This document shows, one piece after another, positions 1-12,212 of a stretch of 64,000 nt of DNA (the stretch's first letter is position 1; each line of letters begins with the position of its first letter). The notes under the pieces were generated by a model. It ran no database searches. It was given only the letters and a program-made list of their open reading frames with translations, and was not told where the DNA came from. A program made the position numbers and the translations under genes. Origin of the DNA: Mesorhabditis belari (Eukaryota; Nematoda; Chromadorea; Rhabditida; Rhabditidae); contig CAUEEP010000171.1 of assembly GCA_958450365.1 (NCBI GenBank), positions 124,001 to 188,000 of the forward strand, written 5' to 3'.

Positions 1-218
1 ATATCGTTCTGCAGAAGTTCGGGTCGTCCTTGGCGAGGCTCATCTTCAAGACTTTCATCCCCTTCCTTGAACCGTCGATACCATCTCTTACATTGTGTTT
101 CGGAAAGAGCTTCATCACCAAAAACTCGCAATAAATCTCTGTGGGATTCGGCAGCTGTTTTGTCTTGTTTGTAGTCGTACTAGAGACAGACACGCATTCG
201 ATATTTGAGATCTTCCAT
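1..218 (-). pseudogene. Mariner-type transposase, N-terminal fragment with in-frame stop
   Basis: The minus strand from an ATG at 216-218 reads MEDLKYRMRVCL, a stop, then YDYKQDKTAAESHRDLL, and later SETQCKRWYRRF and DEPRQGRP. This is the helix-turn-helix DNA-binding region that opens mariner transposases, in which the usual wording has a sense codon at the position of the stop. The rest of the transposase lies beyond the left edge of the window, so neither its catalytic region nor its other terminal repeat can be seen. The stop makes this copy very likely inactive. Family assignment is from motif recognition; subfamily is not assigned. Confidence 0.8.
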
Positions 219-394
219 TTCTAAACAAAATTATTTGAAAAGTATCAAATCAAGGAAAGTAAAAAACGTATAATAATGCACCAGAAATTCAGTAATATTC
301 AATTAACAACAAGCGAGGGTAGATTAAACGCAAAGATTAAAAGATTTTATCAAAAAAGGGCGAGGGCCATTATTTAGTTGCCAACCTAATAGGC

Positions 395-1299
395 CGATCT
401 TATATTCGAGGTACCCTGTTTTTTTATTTTGCGAGAAAGTGGGCGTACTCAAATACGGGAAAAGAATAAAGGCATTTACCCAATAGGGTAAAAATATTAT
501 AATTTCATTCAATAGCACTATTTTTTGTATTTTTTTTGGTACTTTCCGTTATACTCCGCCATTTTTTTTATCTAATTATTTGCTCATTTTTTTAATCTCA
601 AAAATGACGGAGTATAACGGAAAAGTACCATTTGTTTAGGTGATGAGAGGTGCTACAAAACGGAAAGCCTACAGTGCCGCCTTTAAATTCGAGGCCGTTC
701 GTTTTTGTAAAAGAAAAACTCATATGGAATTAGGACTTTTAAGAAAGGCGGAAATCTCCGGCCACCAGCGATGGATCAACTTTTACAGTGGATTGTGACA
801 GCTTGGGAAAGCCTATCTACCAGCTTAATCGGGAAGTCTTTCAAAAATTGTAGAATATCGAATGCTTTAGATGGCAGCGAGGTTGATCAGATCGTTTGTT
901 TCTGCAAAGGAGAATCTGTTGAGAGTGGTCGATTCAAGCTGGATATTGCACGATTGGAGGGAAAATTGGCAAAACCTTGTCAAGATATCGACTTCAACGA
1001 GAATATAAACAATGGATATGAAAGTGAAAACTATTCAATTTCGAGCGCATAGGAACTTGATGGAATTTTGCAAGGTCCGGATTGACTAGCGGATGATATT
1101 GAAGCAAGTGAGAATGAAGAATAATGTTGTTATTAATTGTTGTTAATGTTGTTATTACAGGTTTGTTGATAAATTTTGTTGTTAAATGTTACCATAAATT
1201 TTCATAAAGATTTTTTTTAACGCTGGCTACTTTTCTGAAAATTTTCGTAAATGCAAAAAATAGAAAACTGGTCTTCTATTCGAGTAAATACGATAATTG
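395..1299 (+). mobile_element. Internally deleted pogo-type element
   Basis: The right end (about 1275-1299) reads as a pogo-family terminus, ending in GAGTAAATACGA, close to the inverted ends at 51270 and 52219. Within it a KRKAYSAAFKFEAV peptide (from 658) matches the first residues of the transposase at 15056 (NKRKAYSIEFKLET). It is followed almost at once by a C-terminal segment (771-1052). The large catalytic centre is missing, so this is an internal-deletion derivative. About 200 bases (430-630) recur at 25630-25830. The left end is eroded and its position is approximate. Confidence 0.6.
655..1124 (+). pseudogene. Pogo-like transposase remnant, N- and C-termini fused
   Basis: The reading frame starts with the KRKAYS DNA-binding motif and breaks. 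It resumes at 771 as LLQWIVTAWESLSTSLIGKS, which parallels LHQWITDAWNDLDKDLIAGS encoded on the minus strand at 13837-14097 in the fuller pogo-like element. Acidic C-terminal residues (DIEASENEE) close the frame. None of the catalytic DDE region is present. The similarity between the two copies is visible directly. The pogo/Tigger assignment rests on the order of DNA-binding, DDE and acidic tail regions in the larger copy. Confidence 0.6.
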
Positions 1300-1414
1300 T
1301 GCTTTAATCTTTAGCGCAGCACCGTTTAGTGGTCCGCCGGTGATGCCACACACAAAACCCGAGTACCCTGCCAAGTCCGTTTCCCTAGAAGTCGAACGTG
1401 ACGAACGGAGGGGA

Positions 1415-2032
1415 CGCATATCAAGTACGCCATAATGGAAAAATTTTTTGACGATAAATCAAAAAAAAAAATTAATAACAATTGTTATGTGTTTTCCAAA
1501 TAAGAGAAAAAACAACAAAATTATGGATTCTGTCTGCACAAAAAAAAGTTGTCGTGCTCAACCCCCACCACAAGCAAAGACCGACTGTAAACTCTTTGTT
1601 CTCGGTTGTGAAGCGACCTGGAAAACTTTAGATCAAACACTATGAAAATTGAACAACAGAAACAAAATAAAACCGTCACAAAGACAATAAAAAAGCTAAT
1701 TAAACATTAATTTTTCCAGCATCGAGGCGCCATCTAAAAAGAAATATTAAGTGTTTACAAACAATAGCGTAAAAAACGAGAAATCGCTAAAAAATAGTCT
1801 GTTTTTTTTACATCGAACCAGCTTCCTGACAGGATCGACCTGTTATAACCTATAACTTGAAGGTTTTGCCCCTTTAGTGTTACCGGCTAGAGTTCGGTGC
1901 AACAACTTTTTTTATGCAGACAGGATCCATAATTTTGTTGTTTTTTCTCTTAGTTGGAACACACACAGCAATTGTTACTAATATTTTTTTGGTTTGCCGT
2001 CAAAAATTTTTGAACTCCTTATGGCGCGTGCC
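1415..2032. mobile_element. Fold-back element with ~150-bp inverted arms
   Basis: The segment 1415-1556 reappears in reverse complement at about 1892-2032. Both arms contain GAGAAAAAACAACAAAATTA and a run ending AAAAAGTTGT, with roughly 85-90% identity by eye. About 330 bases separate the arms and hold no convincing coding sequence. This is the form of a non-autonomous DNA transposon or an old inverted duplication. I could not identify a clear target-site duplication. Confidence 0.6.
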
Positions 2033-2816
2033 TTCCATAGGCTTTGGGTCTATACGGAAACGTTAATGAGATAAAATAAAGAAATTTCAATAGAAAACAA
2101 AAAATACAAATTGATTCCTTTTGACGATTTAACTTTTAACACCAACAAAAAGGAATCAAGAATTCACGCAGCTGTCAAACAATTTTAAGTGTGAGGAACA
2201 TGTTTTGTTGCAATAAAGAGTTGCTCAAAGTTTATTCCGAAATTTAGGCATAACATTCGATAGTCTGTGTTCCCCTCTCGGGACGAGGCGTCAAATAGCA
2301 TTTGTTGCCACTCGATGAACAGCTGCTTCGAAATGATGGCTGTCCTGAAAACCGATCACGATTTTGGTTAGCAAGACCGATTTAAAGTTCAATCCAATTC
2401 CAACAGTGGAATCTCGTTAGTGACCTATGGAAGGGATTCGAGAAAAACCGGTCACTATCGAGGTTGAAAATGGTTCCGTTTAGCATCTAGGGCTTTCAAA
2501 AAGTCCGATCACTATCGAGGTTTCACTGTAAGTTGAAGCCAGACTTGCTGAGTGATTCTGATTAGAGTGCGCTCCTGTTGGTTAAACAAGTTAATTGGTT
2601 AAAAATTTGCATTTAAAAATTAACCAATTAACCGAGAACTAACCAGACAAAACGTTGGTCAAAGGACCGATTCATAGATCTGTAGGCAGATGACTGAATA
2701 TCTTAGGTTTTCTTGGAAATCTCGTCGGCTAATAATTTACTATAAATAAGCGCGCGGATATTTATTTCTATTCGTTCTTTTTTTATTCATGGTTTGGTAT
2801 TTGATTCAGCTAAGGC

Positions 2817-3008
2817 TGATCTGATCGGATCGGATCGTGCTAGAACGATCGGTTGGACGGATCGGATCGGTTAGAACGATCGGTTGGACGGATCGGATCG
2901 TGTTAGAACGATCGGTTGGACGGGATTCGGATCAGATCGTGCTAGAACGATCGACTGACAGATCGGATCGAGCTAGACCGAACGGCTGGGCGGATCGGAT
3001 TATGTTAT
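2817..3008. repeat. GATCGG-rich minisatellite, ~38-bp unit
   Basis: Four to five degenerate units of roughly 32-40 bases repeat the blocks TAGAACGATCGGTTGGACGG and GATCGGATCG. The array is GC-richer than its surroundings. An open frame runs through it on the plus strand, but this is what a repeat free of stops gives by chance. Confidence 0.8.
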
Positions 3009-3231
3009 ATCCTAATAACAAATTTTGCATTGATCCAGTGATTAATCAGACATTATGCAATTCATTATTTTTTAACTAATTTGTGTACATTTAATCAAAT
3101 TATGCAGATTTAACCAAGAGGAGCTCACTCTAATTCTGATGGCATCCGTAAGGGTCTAAACTTTACTCGCATAATAACTTTTTGATTAACTAATATCATT
3201 GATGGTCACATCAATGTCACCATGACATTTT

Positions 3232-3685
3232 TCACGAAAAGATGCGCACAGATAAGGTGTGTTTGTTCGTTTCCATATCGTTAAGCAAGTCTGTAAAAGC
3301 TAAATTTTCTCCCAAAACTTACCAACAATCTTCAGAGTGCTCTTGAATGGAAGAGCATCGCATTTCTCAAAACAATACTCGTTAACCGACCCGTTGTAGC
3401 AAGTGGTCCCACTTGGACATCCCGTCGGGCCCACTTCGTACACAGCTAAACGAATGTCGGCCAATCTCCCGCTTTGCACTCACCGTTAAAAGCGAACGAG
3501 TAGGCTCCGTTGCCAAATGATGGATCATAGCCGATCGTTGGCTGAGGTGGTGGCGGACACGTTGTCCCGATCAGTCCGAATAGCTAAAAGGTAAAAGAAA
3601 AGTTTTTTTTTGCAACAATAGATGTAGTTCAAAACTCTTACTAACTAATTATTACCAAAAGAATAAAACATTCAAATTTTTTCAT
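3232..3685 (-). CDS. Small secreted cysteine-containing protein, 4 exons
   Basis: I do not recognise the family. Four minus-strand exons join in phase: 3656-3685, 3484-3583, 3323-3445 and 3232-3290, giving about 103 residues. The first exon starts MKKFECFILL and the second continues LFGLIGTTCPPPP, which together look like a signal peptide with cleavage near the TTC. The mature part has a proline run, then GPTGCPSGTTCY and EYCFEKCD, so five cysteines follow the one at the cleavage region. The introns are about 72, 38 and 32 bases with GT...TTTTAG or TTACAG borders; 32 bases is at the low limit for splicing. Secretion is inferred from the signal peptide. The last exon is the least certain, since a different splice could give another tail. 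Confidence 0.7.
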
Positions 3686-3699
3686 TATTATTATTTGAT

Positions 3700-4729
3700 T
3701 ACGATTTGATTACGATTGGGATTACGATAATAATAATGAATCGCAGCTAAGGATTCAAACAGTAAACACTTTTGTTTTGTGTTTTGGCGATTTGTTTTCA
3801 TAAAAACTATAACACTGCTTTATTCTTTGCCAACCTATGACACAGTTCTTACAATCTCGAGTAAAAAATTTGAATGTTTTATTCTTTTGACGGCTACTTG
3901 ATGTACTAGAATCAAGGTTGGCTTTAGGAAATGTAGTGAAACTTTTGAAAAAGTTAAGCTTTTTGAAATGCTATATTTGATGAAATCTTGATAATCAAGT
4001 GACAAACTGACCATCAGAAAAGCGAAAATCACTCGATTCATCGTCACAATTCTATCCGGGGTTAAAGGTGAAAGCCATATCTTTGACGCCATACTTTTAT
4101 AGCGCTAAATGTTTTTCGCTAGTTTCATTCCTCGCACAGATATGCAAACAATCGACTCTGCATCAGGGCCAGAGTCCATCATTCATTCCGTCACTTCTCG
4201 CCCACTCGCTTATCCACTTGATTCTATTGATGCTTAGCCACTTCATTCTTTCATTCATCCTTCATCCTATTGATGGATAATTCGGGAATTTAGTGCTGGA
4301 ATGCAATTTGATCTTTGGTTGGTTTCGTTTGGAAAATTTGCAAATATCATATCGGCGCAATCAATCCAATCGAGCTTTTTTTTGGTCATCAACAAATTTA
4401 TGATCGAACATAATGAAGTGACTAAAACTACATTTGTTACGGCAGAAACACGCTAGATCTGTTGCACAGAGACTACAAAAAATACATACCAATCGTCATT
4501 CACTAATCGATTTACTTCAGCAATGATTGTGAAGTACCAACCAGGGTCATAAATGTAATGCTTTTAAGAGTTTGATAATGTTTTTAAACGCCTTGAAATG
4601 TTTTTTTGATCGTTTAAGTAAAAAACAAAAAAGGTTAACATATTCGAACCTTGTGAGCGAGTGGCACAAAAAAGCTTGTGAGCTGCACTATATATATCCA
4701 CTGCGCTACTACTGTACTTATGCCATTGG
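3700..4729. other. AT-rich interval, no gene recognised
   Basis: Nothing here reads as a supported gene. Short open frames exist on both strands but lack splice-phase support or recognisable motifs. This interval could hold promoter sequence for the minus-strand secreted-protein gene that starts at 3685. Confidence 0.5.
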
Positions 4730-4735
4730 AAAGTT

Positions 4736-5494
4736 CTTTTAATGAACAACAGGGACAACTTGTTTGTCAGAAAGAAATGGCTGAAAGAAAGTTGGAAAAA
4801 CGTTTTCAAGAGGAAAGGTTTGCTAGAATCGATGATGGACTAGCTCTAGATTTCAAATTCCCTTCTTTTAGGCTTCAACTGAAATCACAATTATCTATCG
4901 ATAAATACAACATGTTATTGATGCAAGTAAAGTATCGACAAAAACAGGAAATCGATCGAGCACAAAAAAGACACGTTGCTGAAGAAGAAATTCTTCAAAA
5001 AGTAAAATTGTTTATTTTCAAAAGCCTTTCCTATTTTAGAGAACTCAAAAAAGTGCGGCAAACTTTTTCCAAAAGTAAAACTGAAATTTTTATTTATGGA
5101 GACTTATGGAGAGGCAGTCAGGTATAGTCAGGCATTCTAGCTTTTTATTTATATAATTTAATCGTCAAATAAAACATTAAACAGCTAGGAAAGGTTTTAG
5201 AAAAGCACATCCAAAAGTGGGCAAAAGGTTGGTGTTGATACACTGAATGAGTATGGTGAAACGAGAATGAACTCCCTGGTGAAAAGACAAGAAAATGAAA
5301 TGATTTCATTGAAAGAAGAACATAGAAAACAAGTATTTTCTTACTGTTCTTTTTGCGATTTGATATATTTTCAGATAAATATAAATTTCGAAGAGGCTTA
5401 CAAAGATCAATTTGACATTTCTGAAGTCTCTGCGATCAACACAATCAGACCGACTGCTGACGAGAATAACGAGTATTTGTCGAGACATTTTTAG
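4736..5494 (+). pseudogene. Coiled-coil protein gene fragment (copy 1)
   Basis: Charged heptad-like stretches are visible: KEMAERKLEKRFQEERFARI, then QVKYRQKQEIDRAQKRHVAE, and after an intron VKRQENEMISLKEEHRKQ and EAYKDQFDISEVSAINTIR, ending ADENNEYLSRHF. The parallel copy at 25869-26897 has extra upstream exons that are missing here, so this copy is 5' truncated at the duplication edge. I see no catalytic domain and cannot name the parent protein. A coiled-coil structural protein or the tail of a kinase are both possible. Whether it is expressed cannot be judged. Confidence 0.5.
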
Positions 5495-6576
5495 TATCTT
5501 TATCTTTTTATCTTTTTAAATATCTTTTTTAACTTTTAAAACTATCTTAAACTATCTTTGTTTTAGTAAAAACTCATCTTTGTAGACTAGGAAAAGTGTT
5601 ATTTTAATATTCAATGGATGCAACGAGACAATAAATCTTTGAAATATAAAATGTACATACTTATACTGAACAAGTACAATTGCTGGTGCATGAACCAGAA
5701 AAGATATGGGGCTCGATGCTCGATGCCCTTTTTTTTCCTCATTTCACCAGGAGCAATTTCGTTTTTGAAGACATTTTTTCAAATTTATGATCTTGGAGTA
5801 CGCTCTAAATATTGTAATCACATTGTCACACTCACTTAATCACTTAATCACACTCACTTAATCCTGTGACCAATCAATGGCGAAAACCACAAAGCAATCA
5901 TTGAGAGTTAAGTTCATTTAAAAGTTGTTTTCAAAAAAAAAAACATGATTACCAATTGTTAAAAGCAAGCTAGTGAAATTGAAGAATTTTCTTTTGAAAG
6001 GAAAAACGAATTAAATGAATGCCAGAGAACTGTCAATTTATAAGAAACGAAGAGATAAGAAACAATGATTTATTCACTTTTCATCTCTCAACTTTTTCTG
6101 TCTGCAGCTTTCAACGTTTCTCTTTTCTTTTATCTTTCAAGAGGCTCCGTTTACCGGAAACGGATATCTTTTGCTTATTGTAAATTGTGACCACTTCAGA
6201 GCTTTACCAACGAAATTTCCGGGTCAATCTGTGCAAGCTCAAGATACACTACGAACAAGTAGATCCGTTCAAAATTGGCACCATTAACTAGTACAATATC
6301 AAATTTCTCATCTCGTTCACCAAAGTATAACAGACACCTAAATAAAGGCTTGAATCTAATTAGGAACGCATTCAATCCTAGATCAGAAGCTAATCACTAT
6401 CAGATCTTTGTCACTCAAAACACTACAAAAATGTCTCGCTACTTATTGTTAACTCAAATCCTAAAAACACCTGTGAGAAGTTGGAAGACTTGAGAATTTC
6501 GAAGCTTATAATTTGCTTTTTCATTGCTAAAATTCTTTTTAATTAGCAAACGAACTTAAGAGGGAAGTATCATTAA

Positions 6577-7100
6577 TATTGGGTTGGGGAGAATGAGTCG
6601 GCGCCGAAAATGAAAAAAATGTCTAAAACTTCTATTCGACTTTGTCAAATAATATGCGTTTGATATGAGTAGAATGGTTAACTAATTCTCTACAAAATCA
6701 CATTTAAAAGAAAATTCAAACAGCGCCTCCGCTCAAGAAAAAGCCATTTTTTCACAAAAACTACAAACTGTGGATCTAGAAAACCATTGGTGGGATCTTT
6801 CCTGCAAATTTGGCAACTTAAGTAATTGAATGTGCTCTATCTTTTTTATATAAACACCAAAGAAGGTTTATGTGAAAGAAACTGTTCAAATGATGAGTCG
6901 GACTCTTTGCCATTTTAACCAGCTGCGTTTGGAAGTTCATAAACTCCACGAAAGAAAAGCTTTGTGGAATCTCTCAAAAGTGATTTTGTAGAGAAATAGT
7001 GGATCCTTTTGATGAAACCAAACGTATGTTTAAAGAAGGCTTTATGTGTGCAAAAAGTCCCTTTAAAGTTTGGCGCCGACTCATTCTCCCCAACCCAATA
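6577..7100. mobile_element. 524-bp MITE, TATTGGGTTGGGG ends (family A)
   Basis: The element begins TATTGGGTTGGGGAGAATGA and ends with its inverse, with TA at each border as the likely target duplication. A second copy of identical length lies in opposite orientation at 58126-58649. No transposase is encoded. Around 6836-6900 it carries a core (CTCTATCTTTTTT...GGTTTATGTG...) also found in the MITEs at 41504 and 55080. It is absent from the second segmental copy, so it either inserted after the duplication or was lost from copy 2 along with flanking DNA. Confidence 0.85.
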
Positions 7101-8056
7101 GCACAAGAGCTATCAATGATAAAGAAAAAGTGACTCCAGTTTATTCATTGTCTTCTGTCTGTCTGCTATCGTCTGTTTTTGAGAAATCGACTTTTTCAAG
7201 TATAATTTAAGTTCCAAATTTCAAAACTAGATTGAAAACTAGATTCGTGACTAATGCTAGCATTCCGCTTTGTTTTTTTAACATTCTCATCACAGAAAGA
7301 AGTTGCTTTGATCTCTTACACCAATGAAGATGCGATTTTGCCTGTGAGTACATGAGCTCCAGACTCAATCATTCCATAAAAATGAATATCCTGCACATTT
7401 AGAAAACCTTGCCAATCTAGAATTATTTTTAAACAATTTTGAATCCAAATACCTCACCAAATTCTCCTTAGCATTACTCTTTTGGTTTTTAAAAATTTAA
7501 TCATCTCAACGTGGCTTTTTCCACAAAACAAAAAGCATAAAAGTCCACATTTTAATCTAAAAACGTGCATTTGCAAAGTATATTTTACTTTTGTTTAGAA
7601 ATTTCGTAAAATTTGCAGAACTTTTTAATGTCTTAGTCATCGCGAATTTTCTCAACTGGAAAAAAAAAATTCAAGAAAAGACTTGTAGTGGTTAAAACAC
7701 AAACAAATTTTATGGTTCGGTTGAGTTTTTTTATCACATGATAGAATTCAAAAATAATATTTGAATTCTGAACTTATCTCTTTCTTTGTTTTTTTTTTTT
7801 GCATTTGATCCATCTTCACAGCACAATTTCGAGAAAAATAAGCTCCTGCGTATTTTCGTAGGATTACAGTTGGTTGAATCGCCTTTAAAAGCTCGAAATT
7901 TTCTCTAATACCATTCTGAGAGCTCTGTACCAAAAAAGCATATTTATTCGACACGAATAATGAATTACAACATAATGGAGGAAATTTTTACCCCTATTAC
8001 CCAAATGTTTTTTTAAGAAAAAAACCCATAATGATGGGAAAAAGGAACTAATTTTT

Positions 8057-8135
8057 CTTGGCCACTGGGATCGAACCCCTGACCCCATCGACTAGGAGAC
8101 AAAACTCCTCTCCTATCCGGTCGGCTACGATGGGT
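8057..8135 (-). ncRNA. tRNA-like sequence (copy 1), probably a tRNA-derived relic
   Basis: On the minus strand an A-box-like TAGCCGACCGGATAGG and a perfect B-box-like GGTTCGATCC lie at tRNA spacing. Between them is an anticodon-arm-like AGGAG / TCCT stem with a TTTTGTC loop. The acceptor strands do not pair, so it is unlikely to be a working tRNA. The equivalent in the other duplicate is 28321-28400. It may be a SINE head or tRNA pseudogene. Confidence 0.45.
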
Positions 8136-8454
8136 TCAATTAAAAATTTTAGAATTTTAGAATTTCAAAGTAGAATAAAGTAAAAAACTATCCTTTCTGT
8201 AAGCAGAAATATGATTAAAACCTCGAAATGTAGTTGACCAATTTGTTTTGAATCGAATCATCGCCATCAATCCCAAAAATGTAGAGTAAAACCCAATTTT
8301 TCGAGTTCGACACATCATTTCTTAAATTATTTGACAAATAATTATTTGATAGCTTACATATATAGTTGATATTGCTTTCGAATTCCATTCTGAATCTCCA
8401 TTCTTTTTCTCAAACTTTTAAAGCTTTTGCATATTGTAGACTCTCTGCATCACA

Positions 8455-11400
8455 ATGTTCTGTAAATTGGAAAGAGTCCCGGGCGCAATGGATCGATTGG
8501 GTTTCTATGGCTGGACTTCTGCTAAAACCTTTATGCTTCTTACTTGATAATGACTGATCGAAATGTGAGTTAAAATCGATTCCTGTTAAAGAGAGCCGGG
8601 CCTAAATTCCTTTCTCAAAGATTGAACCAAAAAAGGATTGGATTTAGAGGTCAACTTTAGAAAAGTGGGGATGGATATCGACGGATATTAAGTGATCATT
8701 TGTTGCTACAATATTTTCTATGCTTTAGTCCATTGTTTTGTTGCTGTGGTGAGTGGAAATTCTGTGGTACTCTCCCAGTTTCGGGAAAGGGTTCATTTAC
8801 TAGGGAAGAGTGCTAGGTCACTTACTATTTCTTCTTTATTTTCTTATCTAATTTTGCTCAGAGCAATAATGTCAAAAGAAAGTATGATTCTATGGCTTGA
8901 AAGTTTGGAAAAGTTTATCAAGTGGGGGATCCGAAACCTCACTACAAAAATGCGATCCGTTCCGTAAACAAGCACACTACTCGCTACACCACGATCCCCC
9001 TGTCGAAAGAAGCATAAACTAAACTGTGTATAGGAAAAAGTTTGATGTCAGAAATCTCACGTTTTCGAGCTGTCCCAGCAGATTTTGATTACAGATTCGG
9101 ATTCCCCAGCTCGATTTTCTATCGGATGGGCTAAGTCTCATTTCAAAATCCCACTGTGACCCAGTACTCTTCCCAAGTTAAGTAAGCTCGGGGCTGAAGC
9201 TAGAGCTGCAAGCCCGCTAGAACTAGCTCTATTAAACAACTACTTCTGGGAGAACTTGTAACACCTATTCTAACCCTAACAGTCGAAGTAAATGTACACA
9301 ACTTGCCATTACACTGATAGAGACGAAGAGGTGACACTTGAAAAGTATCCACTCTCTTATGTATCTAACTCATTTTCTCAGCGTCAGGCAATTCTCGTCC
9401 ATGAGACCGGCTACCTTTCATTCAGCTAACGATTTGCTGACTACGCGATGATTTGGCCGGCTTAGCTCGCAAGTAGATGGTAAAGCTGAATAAAGGATAA
9501 AGATAGAGGTAGTCAACTCATTCAGTAAGCTGAGTAAATCTGAATATCTTTATCTGAATGAGAAATCCAAAACAAACATCCTCAGGTTTTCATCGCTTCT
9601 TTCATCATGTCACTCTCACTCTTTGGCCATTCATTGTTTATATCGATATGTGAAAATTATCGGAAGAGTTTTCATTTCTGAACTTAGATAAAAGAAAATT
9701 TAGACGATTCGCTTTCATGCCCAATCGGTGGTACTGCATCCTTTTCTCTTGGTCATTTGTCATTTTCTTTTTGCAATTTTTGTTATCCTATTTTCGAGTT
9801 TAACAATAATGGTAATAATATAACAGAAAATTGTCAAAGTCTCAATTCCAGCCAAGCCCGCTTAGAGATCAGATCAGCGAAATGGAGCTGAAAAAACGCT
9901 ACAATTTGAAGTATCATCAATCTTAGGCTATGTTGGACCAGTTTATAGGGGAAAGAGATTATCAATAATCAAATTTGAAAAGTCTACACAAATGAACCAG
10001 CAAACAGGTCAATGGGGATTATCCATTGGAAAGATATTTTTGGGGTATTTGGCTGTGACAGTCTGCAAGTGATCGCCTATATTGCAATCTGTACATTTGG
10101 ACTTAAGCTGTGAGCGAGAAAACACATTCTAATACAATTTTTCTAGATCATTGCACAATTGAAAATGTTATTCAAGTTAAGAATTAGTCAACGATATCAA
10201 ATTGGGTTGATTTAATGGAAATTGATGCCAGTTTTCTAAAATTGGTGTCCTTTCGAAAACGAAATTCAACTGGAACGTACTCTACTTCAGTAGGATTGGC
10301 TTAGAAAGCTTCAGTAAAACTTTTAAAGTCAGATAAAGATATTTGTGACTTTATTATGCTAAATCTTGACCATTCCATCACAATTCCATTGAACTTAAAT
10401 TTCCATCACAATCCTAAACTCTTTCAGTTACTTTTTCGTCCATCGAGCGTACACCTGTCAAAAGGCAAAAGCAATGAATATTCAACTGATGCGCTTGCTT
10501 TTTGTTGAGGTGCTTATAAAAACCAAGTTTGTAAATGGGTACTTTTGTGTTATCTGGGAAAAAATCTCAAAAAAAATAAGCTGGGCGGATTGATTGTCAA
10601 ACTTCCGTTTGTCTACAGATGAATGAACTTAGAATCGTGACGAACTTGAGCCTTGAATCCTTGAACCAATTGTTCACCTGAATGACACGAATGGAGTCTG
10701 GAAGTCAAGCGTGGCTGGAAAGTTCTATTACTTTCTGATGACGCTTTGGCAGCTTCGCATACCTAAATAACAACATTATTATTAAAACCATCAAAAAATA
10801 ACATCTAAATATAGAAAAAGAGAAAATAAGAAAAAGAATCATAACGAATGCTCAAAACGGCCACCAGAAACTTCGATGCATTTCTTGTGAAGTTTCTGGA
10901 AGTTGGCGCAGATTTGACAGAGATTTGACAAAGATTTTGATCTCAGGCTCATTTCTCAAATGATCTGTTGACTTGATTGAGATTGTAGACACATTGATTG
11001 CATCTTCAATAGTATTGATCCGATCCTCGAGATTGGAGCGATATTCGATCACCTCTCGAACAATTCGGCACTTGAATCAAGCCATTTTTGACAAAGTAGA
11101 TGATTGTATCCTTTCCGAAAGTTTCATTTTGAAGTAGAGTGGGGGAAATTGTTTTCATTTCAGGCTCTTGAATTCCATTTTTTCTCCTTTATTGAACTAA
11201 TGTGAATTCTAATGTCAAAAAAGCGATTTTACTATAACTATAAAACGTCTATTGACATCCTCAAGCTAATTTTTTACTGAGATAACACAAAAATATCTGT
11301 AAATGAAATTTCAGGCAATTGCTCCGCTAATCTTTGAGTTTATCCCGTGCTTCTCGGTGATGTGGGGAGGATTTTTTTGGTATGGTAATAATAAGATCAT

Positions 11401-11780
11401 GAACAAGTTTGATTATGAATCTTTTTTGTACAAAAACTGGAAATTTGTGCATTTTGTAGTAAGATTCTTGTGCTGACCCACCAAATTTCAAACTAACATT
11501 TAGGCTCTCCAATGAGCGATGCTGCCTACTATGTGCCGATCTTTTTCTCGTGTTACCCGGCAGCTGAAGCGCTCATGACCATTCTTGGTTTCAACGTTCG
11601 TTTGTTAATTGAAAAGAATTTTAGGAATGAAAAACAAATTATAAGCTTTTCTTCAATTTACAAGTACAACATAAAGAAAAAGAATGTAAAAAAAAGAAAG
11701 CCTTTCAGGCATATCGCCGCCGAGTTTTCCGATTGAAGAGTTCGGCGATCCACACCACCGTCTCATCGTCTTTTGGGTAA
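8455..11780 (+). pseudogene. Str-like chemoreceptor pseudogene (copy 1)
   Basis: Seven-transmembrane receptor exons can be followed by comparison with copy 2 (28791-32493). Recognisable pieces are the TM1 exon near 8455, IMSLSL around 9605, SEMELKKRYN near 9880, a TM6 exon near 10438-10515 (QLMRLLFVE), AIAPLIFEFIPC at 11314 and SDAAYYVPIFFSCYPAAEAL at 11512. The family is the nematode Str group, judged from YN(L)-type and GPxY motifs and the final PxxEALMTI...YRRR tail. This copy has frameshifts in the TM1, TM4 and TM5 exons, and an earlier stop (GGG TAA at 11778) than copy 2. It keeps the correct frame in the TM6 exon, where copy 2 has lost a base. It is not functional as read. Confidence 0.75.
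10480..10690 (+). mobile_element. Merlin transposon debris (copy 1)
   Basis: A short end piece reading MNELRIVTNLSLESLNQLFT in frame is also present at the end of the longer Merlin-like fragment at 31250-31308. The middle of the transposase seen in copy 2 is deleted here. It sits inside the receptor pseudogene between its TM6 and later exons. Confidence 0.55.
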
Positions 11781-12212
11781 ACAAATTAATCATAGTTTAT
11801 CTTCAACACTTTCAGAAAACACACAACAAACGACAGCTGATCTGTGAAGAAAACAGAAACGATCAAAATAACAGATCATCTATTTTGTTTGGCCTCATTA
11901 ATAAAGTTTTTATTCGACGTTTGCGTAATGCCTACATCATATTCTAACACATCCTAAGTGCTGAACCTGAAGTCTTTCTTGTTTAATCTATTCTTGGCCT
12001 TTTTCTTTTGATTCTTTAGTGATCCAAATTATTCTTTTTTCAGAAAAACAGACTCATGTCTTCATGGAGTTCAAAAGAAAGCAAATATTAAATACTTTAC
12101 GCAAAGAAAAATACTTTAGTTGCTCAATGGAACGTGTATTTTGGGGGAGCGCACAAGCGCTCGCCATCTGGCACACGGGTGATTATATAGTGAGAAAGCA
12201 ACCACCAAAGTC

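Noticed and set aside
2817..3079. Protein with SVGRIG/RSDRA repeats
   Set aside because: The frame is created by the GATCGG minisatellite and ends soon after it.
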